Positions 12,442 to 26,297 of a stretch of DNA of 64,000 bases are shown piece by piece. The notes under the pieces were generated by a model. The model made no database searches, was not told the origin of the DNA, and saw only the letters and a program-made list of their open reading frames with translations. The stretch is from Heracleum sosnowskyi (lineage: Eukaryota; Streptophyta; Magnoliopsida; Apiales; Apiaceae): NCBI GenBank assembly GCA_030848705.1, contig CM061243.1:114104674-114168673 (forward strand). Reading direction: 5' to 3'. Made by a program: the position numbers and the translations under genes. Each line of letters starts with the position of its first letter. Position 1 is the first letter of the stretch.

Positions 12442-13035
12442 CAGTGTTGTAAAAAGCGGGAATCGGAGTTAATCGGTGAAGGCACCGTCCAGGAATTAAT
12501 CGGGTAATCGGATATTAATCGGAATGATTAATCGGATCATTAATCGGAATAAATTTAATAATATTTTTTATATACAATTATATTCATATATATAATTGTT
12601 TCGTTATTTCAACTAAACATATGTTTTTATCATATATTTATGCAAATATGTTAAAAATGTTATATAATTGTAACAAATAAAATTTTGAAGATTTAACTTT
12701 TCAATTAAAGATCAATTTAAGAGGAAAAATAAAGAGAATTTATGATTTAGGCATCTAAAATTATAATTATATGTACAAAAATAATATTTTTTTCCCTATT
12801 GTTTAATCAAATTTCTACCTTTTAAATTTTTAATTTTTTTTAATTTTAACTATTTTTTACTATTTTTAAATCATTAGCTCGATTTTTGACAGATTAATCC
12901 GATTTTTGACCGATTCAGCCGATTTTTGACTGTTTTTTCTGAAAAAACGATTAATTGACCGATTTTCGCTTAATCAGTTCGGTAGCCCGCCATCTAGTAA
13001 TTAATCCCGATTAATCACCGACTTTTAGAACACTG
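12442..13035. mobile_element. hAT-like non-autonomous DNA transposon
   Basis: The left end reads CAGTGTTGTAAAAAGC and the right end, reverse-complemented, CAGTGTTCTAAAAGTC, giving inverted termini of the CAGTGTT type seen in hAT elements. AGTGTG flanks both sides (12436-12441 and 13036-13041), a possible remnant of a target duplication (hAT normally makes 8 bp). Both subterminal regions are packed with TTAATCGG-type motifs in opposite orientations. The 594-bp interior has no coding frame. Confidence 0.75.
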
Positions 13036-13041
13036 AGTGTG

Positions 13042-14391
13042 ATAGATATATTATTTTATCTTAATATCTGGTTTTGATCATTTTCCATAAAAAATTACGT
13101 GAAAAATAAATATGTTATCCTACTAGATGGTAAATAAACATGTAAAATAACCTATGGTTAAGGTTCCCAATAACGCTCAATTTTATTTATCCATTTTAAA
13201 ATTTTGATTTATTATTATGAATTATTTTTAAATTATATATTTTATTATAAATAAAATTAATATATATAATATTATTTTAAAAAAATAAATTTTGTTTCAA
13301 TTTATCATTATGATAAATTTCCTAATTTACCAATAAAATCACTAATAACTAACTTGTTCCTATTCCTAAAATCTATGACCATGCCTGGGGCAAGTAAATA
13401 GGAGTATTTTTTTTTGGTTTTTTGCAAACCAAAATAAGAGTATTGTTAATTTCAGTAAAGAAAAAGAAGCAAAGTGATAAAAGGGCAATCTCTACAATAA
13501 CCGGTTACAGCCCGTCAAGAAATAGCGACAATCACGCCTAACGGTCGAATTCTTGGAATCTGCAATCAGACCCAATACTATAATGCGAAATGGCCCCCTC
13601 TGCCACCCCATAACTATGATTATGCTAATGTGAATGCCCAGCTGCGCGGATAATTGTTTCTTTGTCCCGCGCATAAATAAATTATCATAATCTTAATTTA
13701 CAAAAAGGTGATTACAATATTAAGTCATGGCCATGTGATTACAATTCAATAAATGAAAATGAAAACCAAACTTGAACTCCTATACATTAAAAGATATAAT
13801 TTCTCGTATTCAACTCAAGTAAAGTTTAAAAATTATATTCGAATTCCGCCCAGTTTTCGATTTTGCTAAGGTATTTTTGAGTCGAATTGAATTCAAACCG
13901 CTCAAAATACCAATATATTTTTTTATGAATAAAAAAAGCTCGATCTAATATTATTTTATCCAATCTATTAAATCACATCAATATATTTATCAAGTGTAAG
14001 TTATATTAAATTGCACATTAATATGTTTGTTCGGTGGTAAAATAGAATATTTTGATCGAAGAGATTTATATGAATACACTGGTGATTTCTTTTATTAATT
14101 ATTGTATCAATTAATTGAGAAGAAACACTTGATATTATGATGATTTTTATTGATATTTTTTATGATTAACTAGCATATTTTTAAAATAAAAATGAAAAAA
14201 AATCTCATAAACGTTAGTAATCCCTATGATGCATCATATATCAAATCAAAAGATAGCTATCGAACCATCATCATATATGCCCCTCTAGAGAGAAAACAAA
14301 TGAAATCAAAGATTGTTTGTTACACAATCAAGTTCAAGTAATTAAATGAACAACTTGAAGAAGCATCATTCAAATTCCGAACAAGTATCTA
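13042..14391. other. Intergenic, no gene seen
   Basis: Very AT-rich. The segment about 13490-13680 is more balanced in composition and includes an open minus-strand frame of 60 residues, but nothing in it resembles a known protein. Confidence 0.55.
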
Positions 14392-14748
14392 ATGTGTATG
14401 TTTAATGAAGATGCCCATTTGATTAACCAAGTCGAGGACGACGCACGGTTTCAAACATCATTTAGAATGGATGTGAAAACTCTTTTTCAAGCAAGAAGCA
14501 ATCCATGTCATGCAATCGTTCGTTTCCTTGCCATCATATATGGTTGCACTGAATTTGAAGAACTAGAAACAGCACTTCCCAACAAATTAGGATGGATTAT
14601 GATATATGCGTCCAACAAATTTAACAGGAATCGGAAATTTTTAATATCTGTGAAGTACCTTCTTCGCAAGAGATTAATAATTGGTACAGATTACAGAGCA
14701 ACCAGACTCCCCCAAAGGATTGCATATTTGCATGTATACTTGTTCTAA
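14392..14748 (+). CDS. Hypothetical short reading frame, 118 residues
   Basis: An ATG-started frame encodes a mixed-composition peptide with a basic C-terminal third (KYLLRKRL, RATRLPQR). I do not recognise it. It has no signal peptide, no membrane segment, no flanking exon I can join and no clear promoter. It may be a fragment of an older gene, a transposon remnant, or chance. It lies 270 bases from the 3' end of the phosphatase gene on the opposite strand. Confidence 0.2.
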   Translation: MCMFNEDAHLINQVEDDARFQTSFRMDVKTLFQARSNPCHAIVRFLAIIYGCTEFEELETALPNKLGWIMIYASNKFNRNRKFLISVKYLLRKRLIIGTDYRATRLPQRIAYLHVYLF

Positions 14749-15018
14749 CTAGATAAATTTAAGATAGCCAACAAAGATATAAAAACCGGTGTTCTTCCAC
14801 ATGCCCCCACACCAAAAATTATTTTTAATGCCCAAAAAATAGGCTGCCATTTAGGAAACCTAATAACCAAAACTATTCAGGGAAATTATAACATTGCTAT
14901 TTATTTATTCATTAATACGAAGACTATGAGATATTTAATCCACAGCTTCTTTGTATGCACCTCCTACCAACACCAGCATTATGTTCTTCTAGGTATAACT
15001 GCCTCTATTTTACGTCAT

Positions 15019-16507
15019 TCACAACTGTGGAGCACTTGATTCCTTCCACATTGCTACCAACTTGAGGAACTCCAAGACCTACACATATATACAGAAGAAA
15101 TATCAAATTAGAAACAGACAGAGGACAAACATTAGTTCGCTTGGGTACAAAGAATATCAGAATTCAGAACTCAACAAGCGAAGCAACATTGTGTGGGCGT
15201 TCACAGTAACTAAGTCCACACTCAAAGCATCAGTTCTTTAAGTTTCTGGAAGCTGGGAGGGATGAGAATTTAAATCCATGTTCACCCATATGTAATAAGC
15301 TGAATGTGGTAGAGCACCTTTTCCCACTGACTAGTAAGCACATCTAATGGACACTAATCATTAAGGGCAGTCTACTATTTAGTTTCATCTACTTGGCACT
15401 CTAGAAAAAGTAATAACAATTATTAAACATTACTAATGTGTTCTAGACTCTGCATTGCGTAATTAAATAGTATATCACCCCAAACCGAAGAATAACATTA
15501 CCTCTGATGGGTCTCTAAGAGAGTAAAATGCATTGCTTGCTTTGGGCGCAGAAGACACCAAGATACCAAAACCTTGATTACCATCTCTCAGAACCTGTAA
15601 ACAATTCGATCAAAAGTTCATCTGATGTCCTCCAGAACATGTTCTCTTTTGAGATAGATTAGAATTCAAGAAATTGCTTGCAGGATTACCTTGAATGCAT
15701 CTTCATCAGTTCGGTCATCTCCAACATATATGGGGAGCACATTGTCAGAATTACTATACCCTACATCAACATTGTAACAGTTATTTAGTTTTTTGCAAGG
15801 CACTAATTAGTTTTCTATAGATCTTGTAGAAGAGACTATTCGCTCACCTAAAGATTTAAGTAAAAACTCACAAGCCTTCCCTTTGTCCCAATCAAGCACG
15901 GGTCTGACCTCTAAAACCTAAACGATGGGAAAGAAAAAGTAATTAGACTAAATTTTACAAACTTACGCCTCTTTAAACGCAGAAAACAATGCACAGACTG
16001 GTTTAGAGGCTAACCTTCCGCCCATGAGTTAATCGGAGTCGAGGGTAATTCTTCATGATATCATGGACTAATTCTGCAATTGTTGTCCAGCTCTGCAATG
16101 ACGGCGAAGAACACATTATACGTCAATCATTACCAAAAACAAGTAATTAGTTAAGTTTCTGACTTCGAAAATCTCCTACCTTCTCTTCTACATTACGGTA
16201 GTGAACAGAGACACAGAATCTATTGTTCTCAACAGTGGATCCTTCTATTTCTTTGGTAATTTCAACAAGGGATCTATATATCTGATCAAACATAGCAATC
16301 AGGTAATTACTTGATAGTACTGCAATAAATTAATGACTTAATAAACAGCCATAAATAATGCTTTTGCACATACCTCATCGATCATGGGCAAGAATTCACT
16401 GGCAGGCTGATATAACTTAACCTCCTTACCCTATGATCATAACAAACATAATCACCTTAATCAGCAACAGGAAAAAGGTCAACTGTATCCATACATTTCC
16501 AAATATA

Positions 16508-16545
<38 letters not shown>

Positions 16546-17566
16546 CATAATTATCAGAACCTGCTTCTCAGTAGACCTAACACAATTTTCATGAGTATTA
16601 GTGCTGGGGCTAACAGGGCCCATAATGTCCATTCCATGACTACCAGCATAGTAGAGTTCTGTCAGTCCTACGAACTCAAGTACCTAGTACGAGAGGGTTT
16701 TAAGTGAATGGAAAAGAAGCATAATTCCGTAACTGAAAATAGCAAAAGACACTTTATCATTACAACAGTGTGCTGGAGTACCTTGTCACGGCTTCTCCCA
16801 CTAATAATTGCTGTTGGAAAGTATTTTGCCACATTCTGAACAGCCAAGCGCATCTGAGAATGTCATAATAGATTGTAAGGGTGATGATAATTTTAACAGT
16901 ATTATAGATTTCAAGAACCAGATGAAAACTTTAAAAAGGATAGCATAGAAGAGGAATAGACAATTTGGTAGATGTTCACATTATTAGACATATAGGCTTC
17001 ATCCGGGTTGTCTACAATCGGCGATAACGTCCCATCATAGTCCAGAAACAAGACAACTTTCTTGTCCTTCGCATAACTAGTTAGTTTACCAAAGGATGCA
17101 AGTGCGGATGGATATTTGAGCTGCATAAATCCAAAGAGTAGTTTAAAATTCAGGTGCTATTATAGGAAAAGAATAGATCATAAAAACAAAAGAGGAGTTC
17201 GAATTCAGGTGCTAATACAAGAAAAGGATAGATCAAATGGCCAAACAAAGAGCAGGAAAACTGTATATACAATTTGATTACCATCCAATTGCGGTATGCA
17301 ATGTCATTCTCAGTTAATTCAGTGCCGGAATCATTGGGGAACATATGAGTGGGAGATGAAGATTTCATGGCATCCAACCAACCAGTAGACCGGACATCAT
17401 CGAGTAGGCCTGTCTTTTTTCCAGGAATTGTCAAGAGAAGACTTGAAGAGGAAACTGCAGCCGAGGTAGGATATTTAGGCAGACCAGAATGTGGGCCTAA
17501 TCTTGAGCTGTTCTTTGGGGATGCATCATTGAGAACTGAAGCATTGTGATTTCTTTCCAATTCCAT
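15019..17566 (-). CDS. TPP: Trehalose-6-phosphate phosphatase, eleven coding exons
   Basis: Converts trehalose 6-phosphate to trehalose and so controls the T6P sugar signal. Exons: 17282-17566, 16980-17120, 16782-16853, 16561-16683, 16374-16430, 16180-16281, 16015-16092, 15848-15917, 15690-15760, 15502-15594, 15019-15078; phases close to give 383 residues, normal for plant TPPs. HAD-phosphatase motifs are complete: DYDGT (122-126, nucleophile and acid/base Asp), SGRSRDK (160-166), and [10 protein letters not shown] (323-332, metal-binding Asp). The substrate-cap signature [10 protein letters not shown] is intact in exon 4. The N-terminal 95 residues are serine-rich and family-variable. The start is the first ATG after the 5'UTR splice acceptor. 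No lesions seen. Confidence 0.95.
16507..16545. repeat. (TA)n(TG)n microsatellite in a phosphatase intron
   Basis: A TA run grades into a TG run inside the intron between exons 4 and 5; compound dinucleotide repeat, likely polymorphic. Confidence 0.85.
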
Positions 17567-17596
17567 CAGATACAGTTTTTGTTAAATACAGTTTTC

Positions 17597-19079
17597 CTGA
17601 AATGACAAACAAGCATATCAGAGTAATATAATGCATCTCAATTTTATCAGACATTATACATACAAGTAGGCTTTGCAACAATTACTTGAAGTACAAATCA
17701 AACAATTTATATGTGCCTTTAAGACCAATAATTAAAAAGTAAGAAATGAGAGCACTAGTATGTGGACACATAAAGTTAGAACATTATGCACATATGAGCA
17801 AAAACTAAAAATGGCTTCTATACTGGTTCATATATCAATTAAAAGCAAATTAATCGTGTTTAGCTTCAGTGAGCTACGAACAAGCAAACAATTCTATCAG
17901 GAAGATTCTACTACGCCTTAAATGGTCATACTGCTATACCCTGACTTGACTGGAAAAATCGAAATGATATCTCAACAACCACTTCAAACCACAAAGTAAT
18001 TCATATAGCTGTCAAGGAAGAAGACAAAACACTTAACAGTTGTCACACCAAGACTGTAGAGATACCAAATGTTCTTTCGATACCAAATGTTCTTTCAAAA
18101 CAATTAAAAATAGCAGAAAATTTATTTGAGCAGTGGAAGGGATCTAACATAAGTACATAACACACATGGAAATTAACACATATCATAAGTTCTTTTCCAA
18201 AAAACAACAGCGGAACAGGTAATGCGACGACCTTGACTGAAAAGCACCCAATTGATTAAAAAGTGGCCCACAAAACCACATTCCTGGCCAATAACAACAT
18301 TCACCGAAAAAAAATATAACCACATGGTAGCTATGTAACAACCACAAGGTCTACATGAAAGCAAGTGGTGTGCATTATATAATTGTTCCGATTAAGAAGC
18401 TTTTTTAAGGCTAAAAACATCTATAATGGAGCAGGTAATGAAAAAAAGTCGAATTGTTGGCTGTCACTATACTACATTGTCACACCACATACTTAACATA
18501 CCTAATTACCAATTATACGAGCAAAAGTAGCCTATCATATCTGAATCAGGATGTTACAAGTGCCTAACTTTACGAGAAATCGAAAAAAAAAACAGAATAA
18601 CCTAACCAACTCTAACCAATTCTTGATTAATTATAGTAAAATTGTTTTTAAAGCCACGAAAAAGTGGCACCGACACGACAAGGAAGTCATTAGTATAGAA
18701 TAACAATGCATCACATCAATGAATTAAACAAGACAAGGTCCACATTGTTGCATTAACAACAAACAGAAATAACCGAATCAGTTAATCACAAAATTAAATA
18801 AATTAAATTTAACAAACACATATAAACATGGAAAATTGAATAATAACATCAATTATAATAAACCTAACGGTGATTCAAACTTTATTCAAGAATTAAATAA
18901 GAGAATGAACCGGTGACTTTTTGGTTCATCGGTATCCCAACCTCGCTCACTTTACGAGATGTCGAGGGTTCGAGACAAGATACGTGCGTGATTACGTTAA
19001 TTATCAAAAACAAATATGAAATAAATCTAATTGAAGGCATTTAAAAATGAGGATCTTGAAAAAATAGAGATGAATATAC
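17597..19079 (-). other. 5'UTR intron of the trehalose-phosphate phosphatase gene
   Basis: A donor (AAG|GTATAT) at 19079 and an acceptor (TTTCAG) at 17597-17598 frame a 1.48-kb intron between a CT-rich leader exon and the exon carrying the ATG. Leader introns of this type are common in plant TPP genes. Inference: it may contribute to expression. It contains no other gene. Confidence 0.65.
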
Positions 19080-19080
19080 C

Positions 19081-19206
19081 TTGGGAATGGTGAGGCGAAG
19101 AAAACGTTGATAATGCGGAGTGTGTGTATAGGTTTGAATGTGTGTGTGTATAGGTTTGAGGGGGGAGGAAGAAGGGAGAAAGAAACGAAAAGCTGGGTTT
19201 ATATAG
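19081..19206 (-). promoter_or_regulatory. Leader exon and TATA box of the phosphatase gene
   Basis: The minus strand shows TATATAAA at about 19197-19205 followed by a CT/CA-rich leader (ACACACAC tracts) up to the donor at 19080. The spacing is right for a start of transcription near 19170. Confidence 0.6.
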
Positions 19207-20376
19207 GGGGGGGAGTTTTGTAATCGAAAGGATAGAGACGTGTCCACTAAGGAAATTATTTTGTTATTTATTTAATCGTGTTTTTTAGATTTTTAATCGT
19301 GTTTTTTAGATTTTTATTATCGAGTTTTGAATGTTTCAACACTTTTTGAGTCACATTGATATTGATTTGTAATTAATTAAATTTTCTAGAATTTTTAATT
19401 ATGTTTGGTTTGCATGATTGATGCGTTCTAGAATCATTTTTTATGGTGTTTCTTGAACATGGTAAATTGTTTATAGATAAATATAATAGAAATGATTTTG
19501 AGATGATTTGATTTATTATTTGATTGGATTCTGAGGAATCTTTTGGATTTTGATTAATTTAAAATCATTGACTAAATCTTCTAGCTTCATGTTTGACCTT
19601 ATTTTTTTTATTTATCTCTCAATACTTAATTTTATTTAATTTTCATTACAATTAAGGGCTTACTTAATGCTCCTAAGAGATTAGATTTTTAATGTGAATG
19701 CACAAAGATAATATTATAATTATAATATTATTTTAAAATTTGATCAAATATTTACAACTTTACGATTAAAATACATTACGAGCATCTGAGGTGGAATATT
19801 GACTTTTCTTGAAAGTATATGCATGCAGGGCGGTACTTTTTTGTTGTGTAGGAATAGGAACTGATGTGGGTAGTTGACAAATGGACCCACAAAAAGCTAA
19901 ATTGTATACTATTGCTATTTTCACTTTTTTGTGACAGCTGGAAGGCTTGGAAGGTTTATATTTTGCAGAGTTTCTACAGCCCATGGTTTCTGGTAACTCA
20001 GCTTGCAACCTCTCTTTGTCTTTTTCAGAAATTAAATTATTTTCGGGTGACAAATTTGTAAAATCAAGTCATGTAGTTGTTTGATCTTTTCCCCACCCAC
20101 TTCTCTCACTCCGTTACAAAATCTGAATATGTATTCCTAGAAAAAGCTTTTTGTTTTAAAACATAATAAATCAAGTTGTTTATTTATTTTTTTTACATAC
20201 ATCTTGAAAATGCAATTTAAAATGAACTTTTCCGTATTTTTAATGAAAATATATAGCAAATTATTTATCAAATAAAAATATAGTCATTAATTTGTGAGTT
20301 ATCTCATAAACTTAAATTTTCATTTTAAATACAAACTCCAATATACTTAGAACTTTGTCAAAGAGAAAACTATTTC
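19207..20376. other. Intergenic, no gene seen
   Basis: AT-rich upstream flank of the phosphatase gene. A short direct repeat (TTTAATCGTGTTTTTTAGAT, twice) sits at about 19271-19312. No gene recognised. Confidence 0.55.
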
Positions 20377-20640
20377 CATTGATAAATAGTATCAAAGATA
20401 CAATGTACGGAGGAACAGAGTTTCCTTCATTCAAAAAATTTTATCATCTAGCCGAAAAGTAAGCAAGTACTCCCGGAAGTTTAGACAATATCGCCTTTAA
20501 TGTCTGAAAAGATAACCCATCAAAAGAAGGCCTCGTTAAAATCTCGCAAGAGTAAAACCCGATGGGAAAAAACTCAAGCAGGAAAAAGAGTGTCCTACAT
20601 CGTTTACAAAAGACTAAAATTAAAGACTAATTAGAGCTTC
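20377..20640. repeat. Transposon-like conserved stretch
   Basis: The block contains GGCCTCGTTAAAATCTCG and CCCGATGGGAAAAAAC spaced about 12 bases apart. From memory, similar phrases recur in dispersed plant repeats, so I flag it as repeat-derived. I cannot assign a superfamily and see no ends. Confidence 0.3.
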
Positions 20641-22791
20641 TTGTTGCTTTGTGATTCCACAATGTCTTCCGTTATTATAGCAGCATTGCATGTGCTCCTT
20701 TACTATATCGAACATCCCAAGTATCCTGAAATTAAGATAAATAAATGAACAGAACATAAGTGCATAAATATTACAAAAAAAGTAACTTTATCCTAACTCG
20801 TATAAAATATAACGATTTAAAGTAAAATAACTCATATAAAATATAAATTAATAAAATAAAGAGATCTAACCAAAGGATTCCCTTTGGTTATAAATCTATT
20901 TTAAGACACAAAACTCTCAAATTATAAAAATAAGATCTCATATGACACAAATATATCCAAATGATACATAACAACCATCATATGGTCCAAAAAACCATCA
21001 AATATGGCACCCCGTTTAGGTACAAAAGTCACCAAATATGACACAAATTTCATTTAATCACGCAAATACATATACTAGAAGTTTTGCCCGCTCCGCTGGG
21101 CTTGTCAATACATAAGAAAATTTTATATTTATAATTTCCTTGTAAAAATTTGTTTCTTTTTTCCTGATCCATCCAATTTGATAATTATTTTTTAGAAACC
21201 ACCATATTCCCTCAGATTAATAGATTATTATATAAATGACCCATCCAATCTCCAATTGAGGTGGTATAAGAAATAACATAAAAGGTCATTTCAACTATAA
21301 ATGCAACATTTTATTCCAAATAGGTAGAATGAATACTGCACATTTAGTGAACTTGGTAGATATGGGCCCTTGGCCAACCAAAATAAAAAAAATATAGAAC
21401 CAACTTTTCTTAACACTGCAATCTAATCTATTTCATTATTCTGGCTCAAAATTTTCCCTTCTTCATTACTTCTTTGATGCCTGGTGTGCTAGTTCCACAT
21501 TAGATTTGATATCCCTTTCCGATATTCATAATGTAGTTACATCAATTTTATAAACATATCAATGAAATTGCGCGAAGTCCCTATATCATACAGACGATAG
21601 CCAGTTTCCTGCATTAATATCAGACTACAATAGATTCACTAATGTTAATCAATCATAACTTCTGTTTACAAATAAGAATCTTACTTTTCTTTACCTCAAG
21701 TTTCGGTCATAAAAAGAATGCATTGTATATCAGGGTGCAACAGAGCAAAAAGAACCCACAAACCTCCATTAACTGCACTTGTTCTTGTGTGGAAAAGACT
21801 GATAAATCTTATTTGGTCTGCGCCACTGGCTTGTGTTGCATTCACCATTGTAGTTGTCGTATTTGTTACCTTCTTACTGCACCCATGATCAAATATATAT
21901 TAGAAGATCACTGTTAAAGATTCTACCTTTAAATTCTCAACTACAATTAAGTAATATAACATAATGCCAAACCAAACTTTTGTACTATAAAATCACAGAC
22001 TATCTTTGCCCCCAAACTTTTGTACTATAAAATCATAGAGCTTCCCCCATTGGGTATCTCAGAATTATCAAAAGACAGTGGTCTAATGCATCCAAGAATG
22101 TGTTGGAAGTTAGGTCACCATACAGCCTGGCAAATGAAAGAGAAAGGAGGAAACATAACAAAGATAATTACAACTTCAAACAAAGTGGCATAATACAAAG
22201 ATGCTTAATACCTTGCTTGAAATTGGAACACCGTGGGCCATTTTAAAACAGCAGTTTTGTTGAAAATACTCATAAAACTGCATAATGGACAAAGCACCAC
22301 CTGCTATTAACCATTTGACTAAACACTTACCTGTTTAGATTCTCAGACTCCATCTTATTACTATTACGTAAAGTTTAGTTTATGAATTTGTAATGAACTT
22401 AATTTTCCTCTGAATTGTTAAAGTTGAAAATGAAGTATTAAAGTTGAAAATGAAGTATTAATTGAAGTATAGAACATAGCAGAGTATTCAGTCAATGCAA
22501 AAGAATATGAAAAAGACCGCTGGATGCAGCATATGCACAAACTTGTATCTCTAATAACACATATAATTACAATTTTAATTATTTAAAAAAAAATCTTAAG
22601 CTTTCAATCTTTATACATACATAACTTATAGTGCAACACACCGGTGATTCAACAGATCACTAAACAGTAAACACTAACCCATAACTACTATAATACTCGT
22701 GCAAGAACCCATGACTACTCTAATACTCCTGCAATAACTAATCACTACACTCCACAAACTTCAACAGATCTCATCACCAGTGTACATATCA
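20641..22791. other. Intergenic with small local duplications and a weak Helitron end
   Basis: No coding gene recognised. Local tandem duplications include AAACTTTTGTACTATAAAAT (about 21974 and 22015) and a 20-bp repeat at about 22423-22462. A Helitron-like 3' end lies at 21074 (listed separately). Confidence 0.5.
21074..21105 (-). mobile_element. Helitron-like 3' terminus (a)
   Basis: On the minus strand a GC-rich imperfect hairpin (GCCCAGCGGAGCGGGC) is followed after seven bases by CTAGT. The flanking base is A instead of the expected T, so this is the weakest of four such ends. Confidence 0.45.
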
Positions 22792-24189
22792 ATAGAAGTA
22801 GTCAAATTGCAATGTGAGGGAAAATAAATCATGGTAGCAAAACTCACCATGCAATGTCGACATCCATGACCCTGATTATTGGTTCAGGTTCTACATGATC
22901 AAAATGTAAAACTTATCTGGTTCAGGTGCATCGTATTGTATTTAAAAAGTACTAAAATCTTCACACTTATATTTAACTCGCCAAACATGTGCCAAGAATT
23001 TGCAAATCATTTTCAGGTAACATGACAAACCTGATTAAACAAATATATAAACATTAGCTGATCAGGTTTTCAATGACGTACAAATGTAATATTTATAAAT
23101 ATAAAGAGCTTAACATGTTTAGGGCACTAACATTCTTTTATCAAAGTTAGAATCTGGGTAAATTATCATAAAGCATAAGATGGTACACCTCATGTAGTCT
23201 ATCACTGATTTCTTATGGAGCCCATATAGTATATATTAGCTGTCTATTTAGCTGATGACAGTCTCCAGCTCCTTTTTTGTGGTTATTATCTTCTGATAAT
23301 ATTACTGTCTATTCAATAACCATAGGTGCAGGCATACGTAGACTGAATCAAATAGATTACAATTATAGATATGTCCTAATATAGTGAGTCTAATATAACA
23401 AACAGAATATGAAATAAATAATCATAAATTTTGAACCTTATAAATGTAGGCCAGTAAACTGATTTGATGAATTTATCAATCTTTTTCTAACACTCAACGC
23501 ACCGAACAATTTGTGTACAAATAGAGAATTCAATCTGCAACAAAGACGAACAAAAAGATAAGTCAAATACATAATTTTAAATTTTAATGAGAATCATCAT
23601 ACATTTGTAAATAGCTGTATACGTAAGTCCTTGCACACTTTCACACCTAGATGTAAATCAAACACCTTCTTTGTAATCCAAACAAACAATAAAAACTTTC
23701 TTAATTCTTGACAAAATCATATAATGTTGATCACCAAGTCCAAATCCAAGGTTTAGCAAATCTAACCTTCATTAAATGTTTGGTATCCATCAATCTTTTT
23801 CTCCTAGACAAATCATCAAACACCACCGAACATGTCGAGTAAAAAAGAAATCTGTAATAATTTCAGTATCACTTGTACACACCACCAAGAATTATGAACA
23901 TTTCTCTTGGAAAAATTATGAACTTTTTCTCTCAAACAAACTATCAAACACATCCTCAACAAAGTTTAAACTGCAATCAAAATAAGAAAAAAAATTAGAA
24001 AAGAAGCATTTCAAGTAAGATGGATGATATACACAGAGAAAGAGAGAGTGTGTGTTTCAAAACATCAAACAACTTTTATTTACAAATTCATTCCGACATA
24101 GAATTATGCAGCTTGTATTACAATTCATTCTGCAATAATAACAAAAATCAAGCTTAAAATTAATGAGATACAATTCAAATAAAAGAAGT

Positions 24190-24225
<36 letters not shown>

Positions 24226-24868
24226 GAGATTTTGAGAGCAGTAGTAGTAGTCATTCAACTATGATACCCATATACACTCACTAACACATTTCATCAAACA
24301 GTTGGGGAAGTTTGTTCCAAAAACTCAGATACAAACATAGTTTACCTCTCTAAAAATTGAATTGCTTTCTCAATTGTTAATTCCAATCATCTGAAACAAT
24401 CAAACAATATGTCATTAGTTTAGATTTCAATCCATACAATATAATCACATACATGGAAAATGAGAAAATAGTATAAAGAACATAAGAGAGATAAAGAGGA
24501 ATCAATATGAATTCAAAATTGATGCTTTTTGGCACATAAAGAGAAAAATAGGACAATAGTGTTCAAATTCAAAATTTAAACTGAAGTTATGTACGTATGT
24601 ATTCTTGTCATGTAATTCAAATTCAGCCACACATTTCAAATTCTCAGGAGGCAGCATTTTGCTTCATGTCAGTAATCACGTGTTTGTGTATAGAAAGACA
24701 TAAAATAGTGTATGTATATATGTATAAAATATGATAATCTGTATAATGCATTAAAAATGAGTATAAGTCAACTGGTCAAGTGGTAATTTAATGTAAATAC
24801 GACAAAATGAGAAGGGTAGTATGGTAAAAAGGCGGTCAAAAATCCTTCAGCCTTTATCACTTAAGTAG
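22792..24868. repeat. Tandem duplication, copy 1 (2077 bp)
   Basis: Matches 24869-26943 almost base for base. Differences I noticed: one A/T substitution (near 24509 versus 26589) and a GA-repeat 2 bp longer here (28 versus 26 bases). The sequence has no recognised gene; it contains the GA microsatellite near 24195-24222 and AT-rich DNA. Confidence 0.95.
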
Positions 24869-26266
24869 ATAGAAGTAGTCAAATTGCAATGTGAGGGAAA
24901 ATAAATCATGGTAGCAAAACTCACCATGCAATGTCGACATCCATGACCCTGATTATTGGTTCAGGTTCTACATGATCAAAATGTAAAACTTATCTGGTTC
25001 AGGTGCATCGTATTGTATTTAAAAAGTACTAAAATCTTCACACTTATATTTAACTCGCCAAACATGTGCCAAGAATTTGCAAATCATTTTCAGGTAACAT
25101 GACAAACCTGATTAAACAAATATATAAACATTAGCTGATCAGGTTTTCAATGACGTACAAATGTAATATTTATAAATATAAAGAGCTTAACATGTTTAGG
25201 GCACTAACATTCTTTTATCAAAGTTAGAATCTGGGTAAATTATCATAAAGCATAAGATGGTACACCTCATGTAGTCTATCACTGATTTCTTATGGAGCCC
25301 ATATAGTATATATTAGCTGTCTATTTAGCTGATGACAGTCTCCAGCTCCTTTTTTGTGGTTATTATCTTCTGATAATATTACTGTCTATTCAATAACCAT
25401 AGGTGCAGGCATACGTAGACTGAATCAAATAGATTACAATTATAGATATGTCCTAATATAGTGAGTCTAATATAACAAACAGAATATGAAATAAATAATC
25501 ATAAATTTTGAACCTTATAAATGTAGGCCAGTAAACTGATTTGATGAATTTATCAATCTTTTTCTAACACTCAACGCACCGAACAATTTGTGTACAAATA
25601 GAGAATTCAATCTGCAACAAAGACGAACAAAAAGATAAGTCAAATACATAATTTTAAATTTTAATGAGAATCATCATACATTTGTAAATAGCTGTATACG
25701 TAAGTCCTTGCACACTTTCACACCTAGATGTAAATCAAACACCTTCTTTGTAATCCAAACAAACAATAAAAACTTTCTTAATTCTTGACAAAATCATATA
25801 ATGTTGATCACCAAGTCCAAATCCAAGGTTTAGCAAATCTAACCTTCATTAAATGTTTGGTATCCATCAATCTTTTTCTCCTAGACAAATCATCAAACAC
25901 CACCGAACATGTCGAGTAAAAAAGAAATCTGTAATAATTTCAGTATCACTTGTACACACCACCAAGAATTATGAACATTTCTCTTGGAAAAATTATGAAC
26001 TTTTTCTCTCAAACAAACTATCAAACACATCCTCAACAAAGTTTAAACTGCAATCAAAATAAGAAAAAAAATTAGAAAAGAAGCATTTCAAGTAAGATGG
26101 ATGATATACACAGAGAAAGAGAGAGTGTGTGTTTCAAAACATCAAACAACTTTTATTTACAAATTCATTCCGACATAGAATTATGCAGCTTGTATTACAA
26201 TTCATTCTGCAATAATAACAAAAATCAAGCTTAAAATTAATGAGATACAATTCAAATAAAAGAAGT

Positions 26267-26297
<31 letters not shown>

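Noticed and set aside
18910..18995. tRNA-like SINE head (GGTTCGAGAC box B) in the phosphatase leader intron
   Set aside because: No convincing box A at the right distance, no tail and no target duplication.
19766..20061. Opposing 95- and 65-residue frames
   Set aside because: No family resemblance, no exon context; chance frames in AT-rich intergenic DNA.
23776..26062. Two identical 69-residue frames (23776-23985 and 25853-26062)
   Set aside because: They are identical only because the region is tandemly duplicated; nothing protein-like in composition or context.
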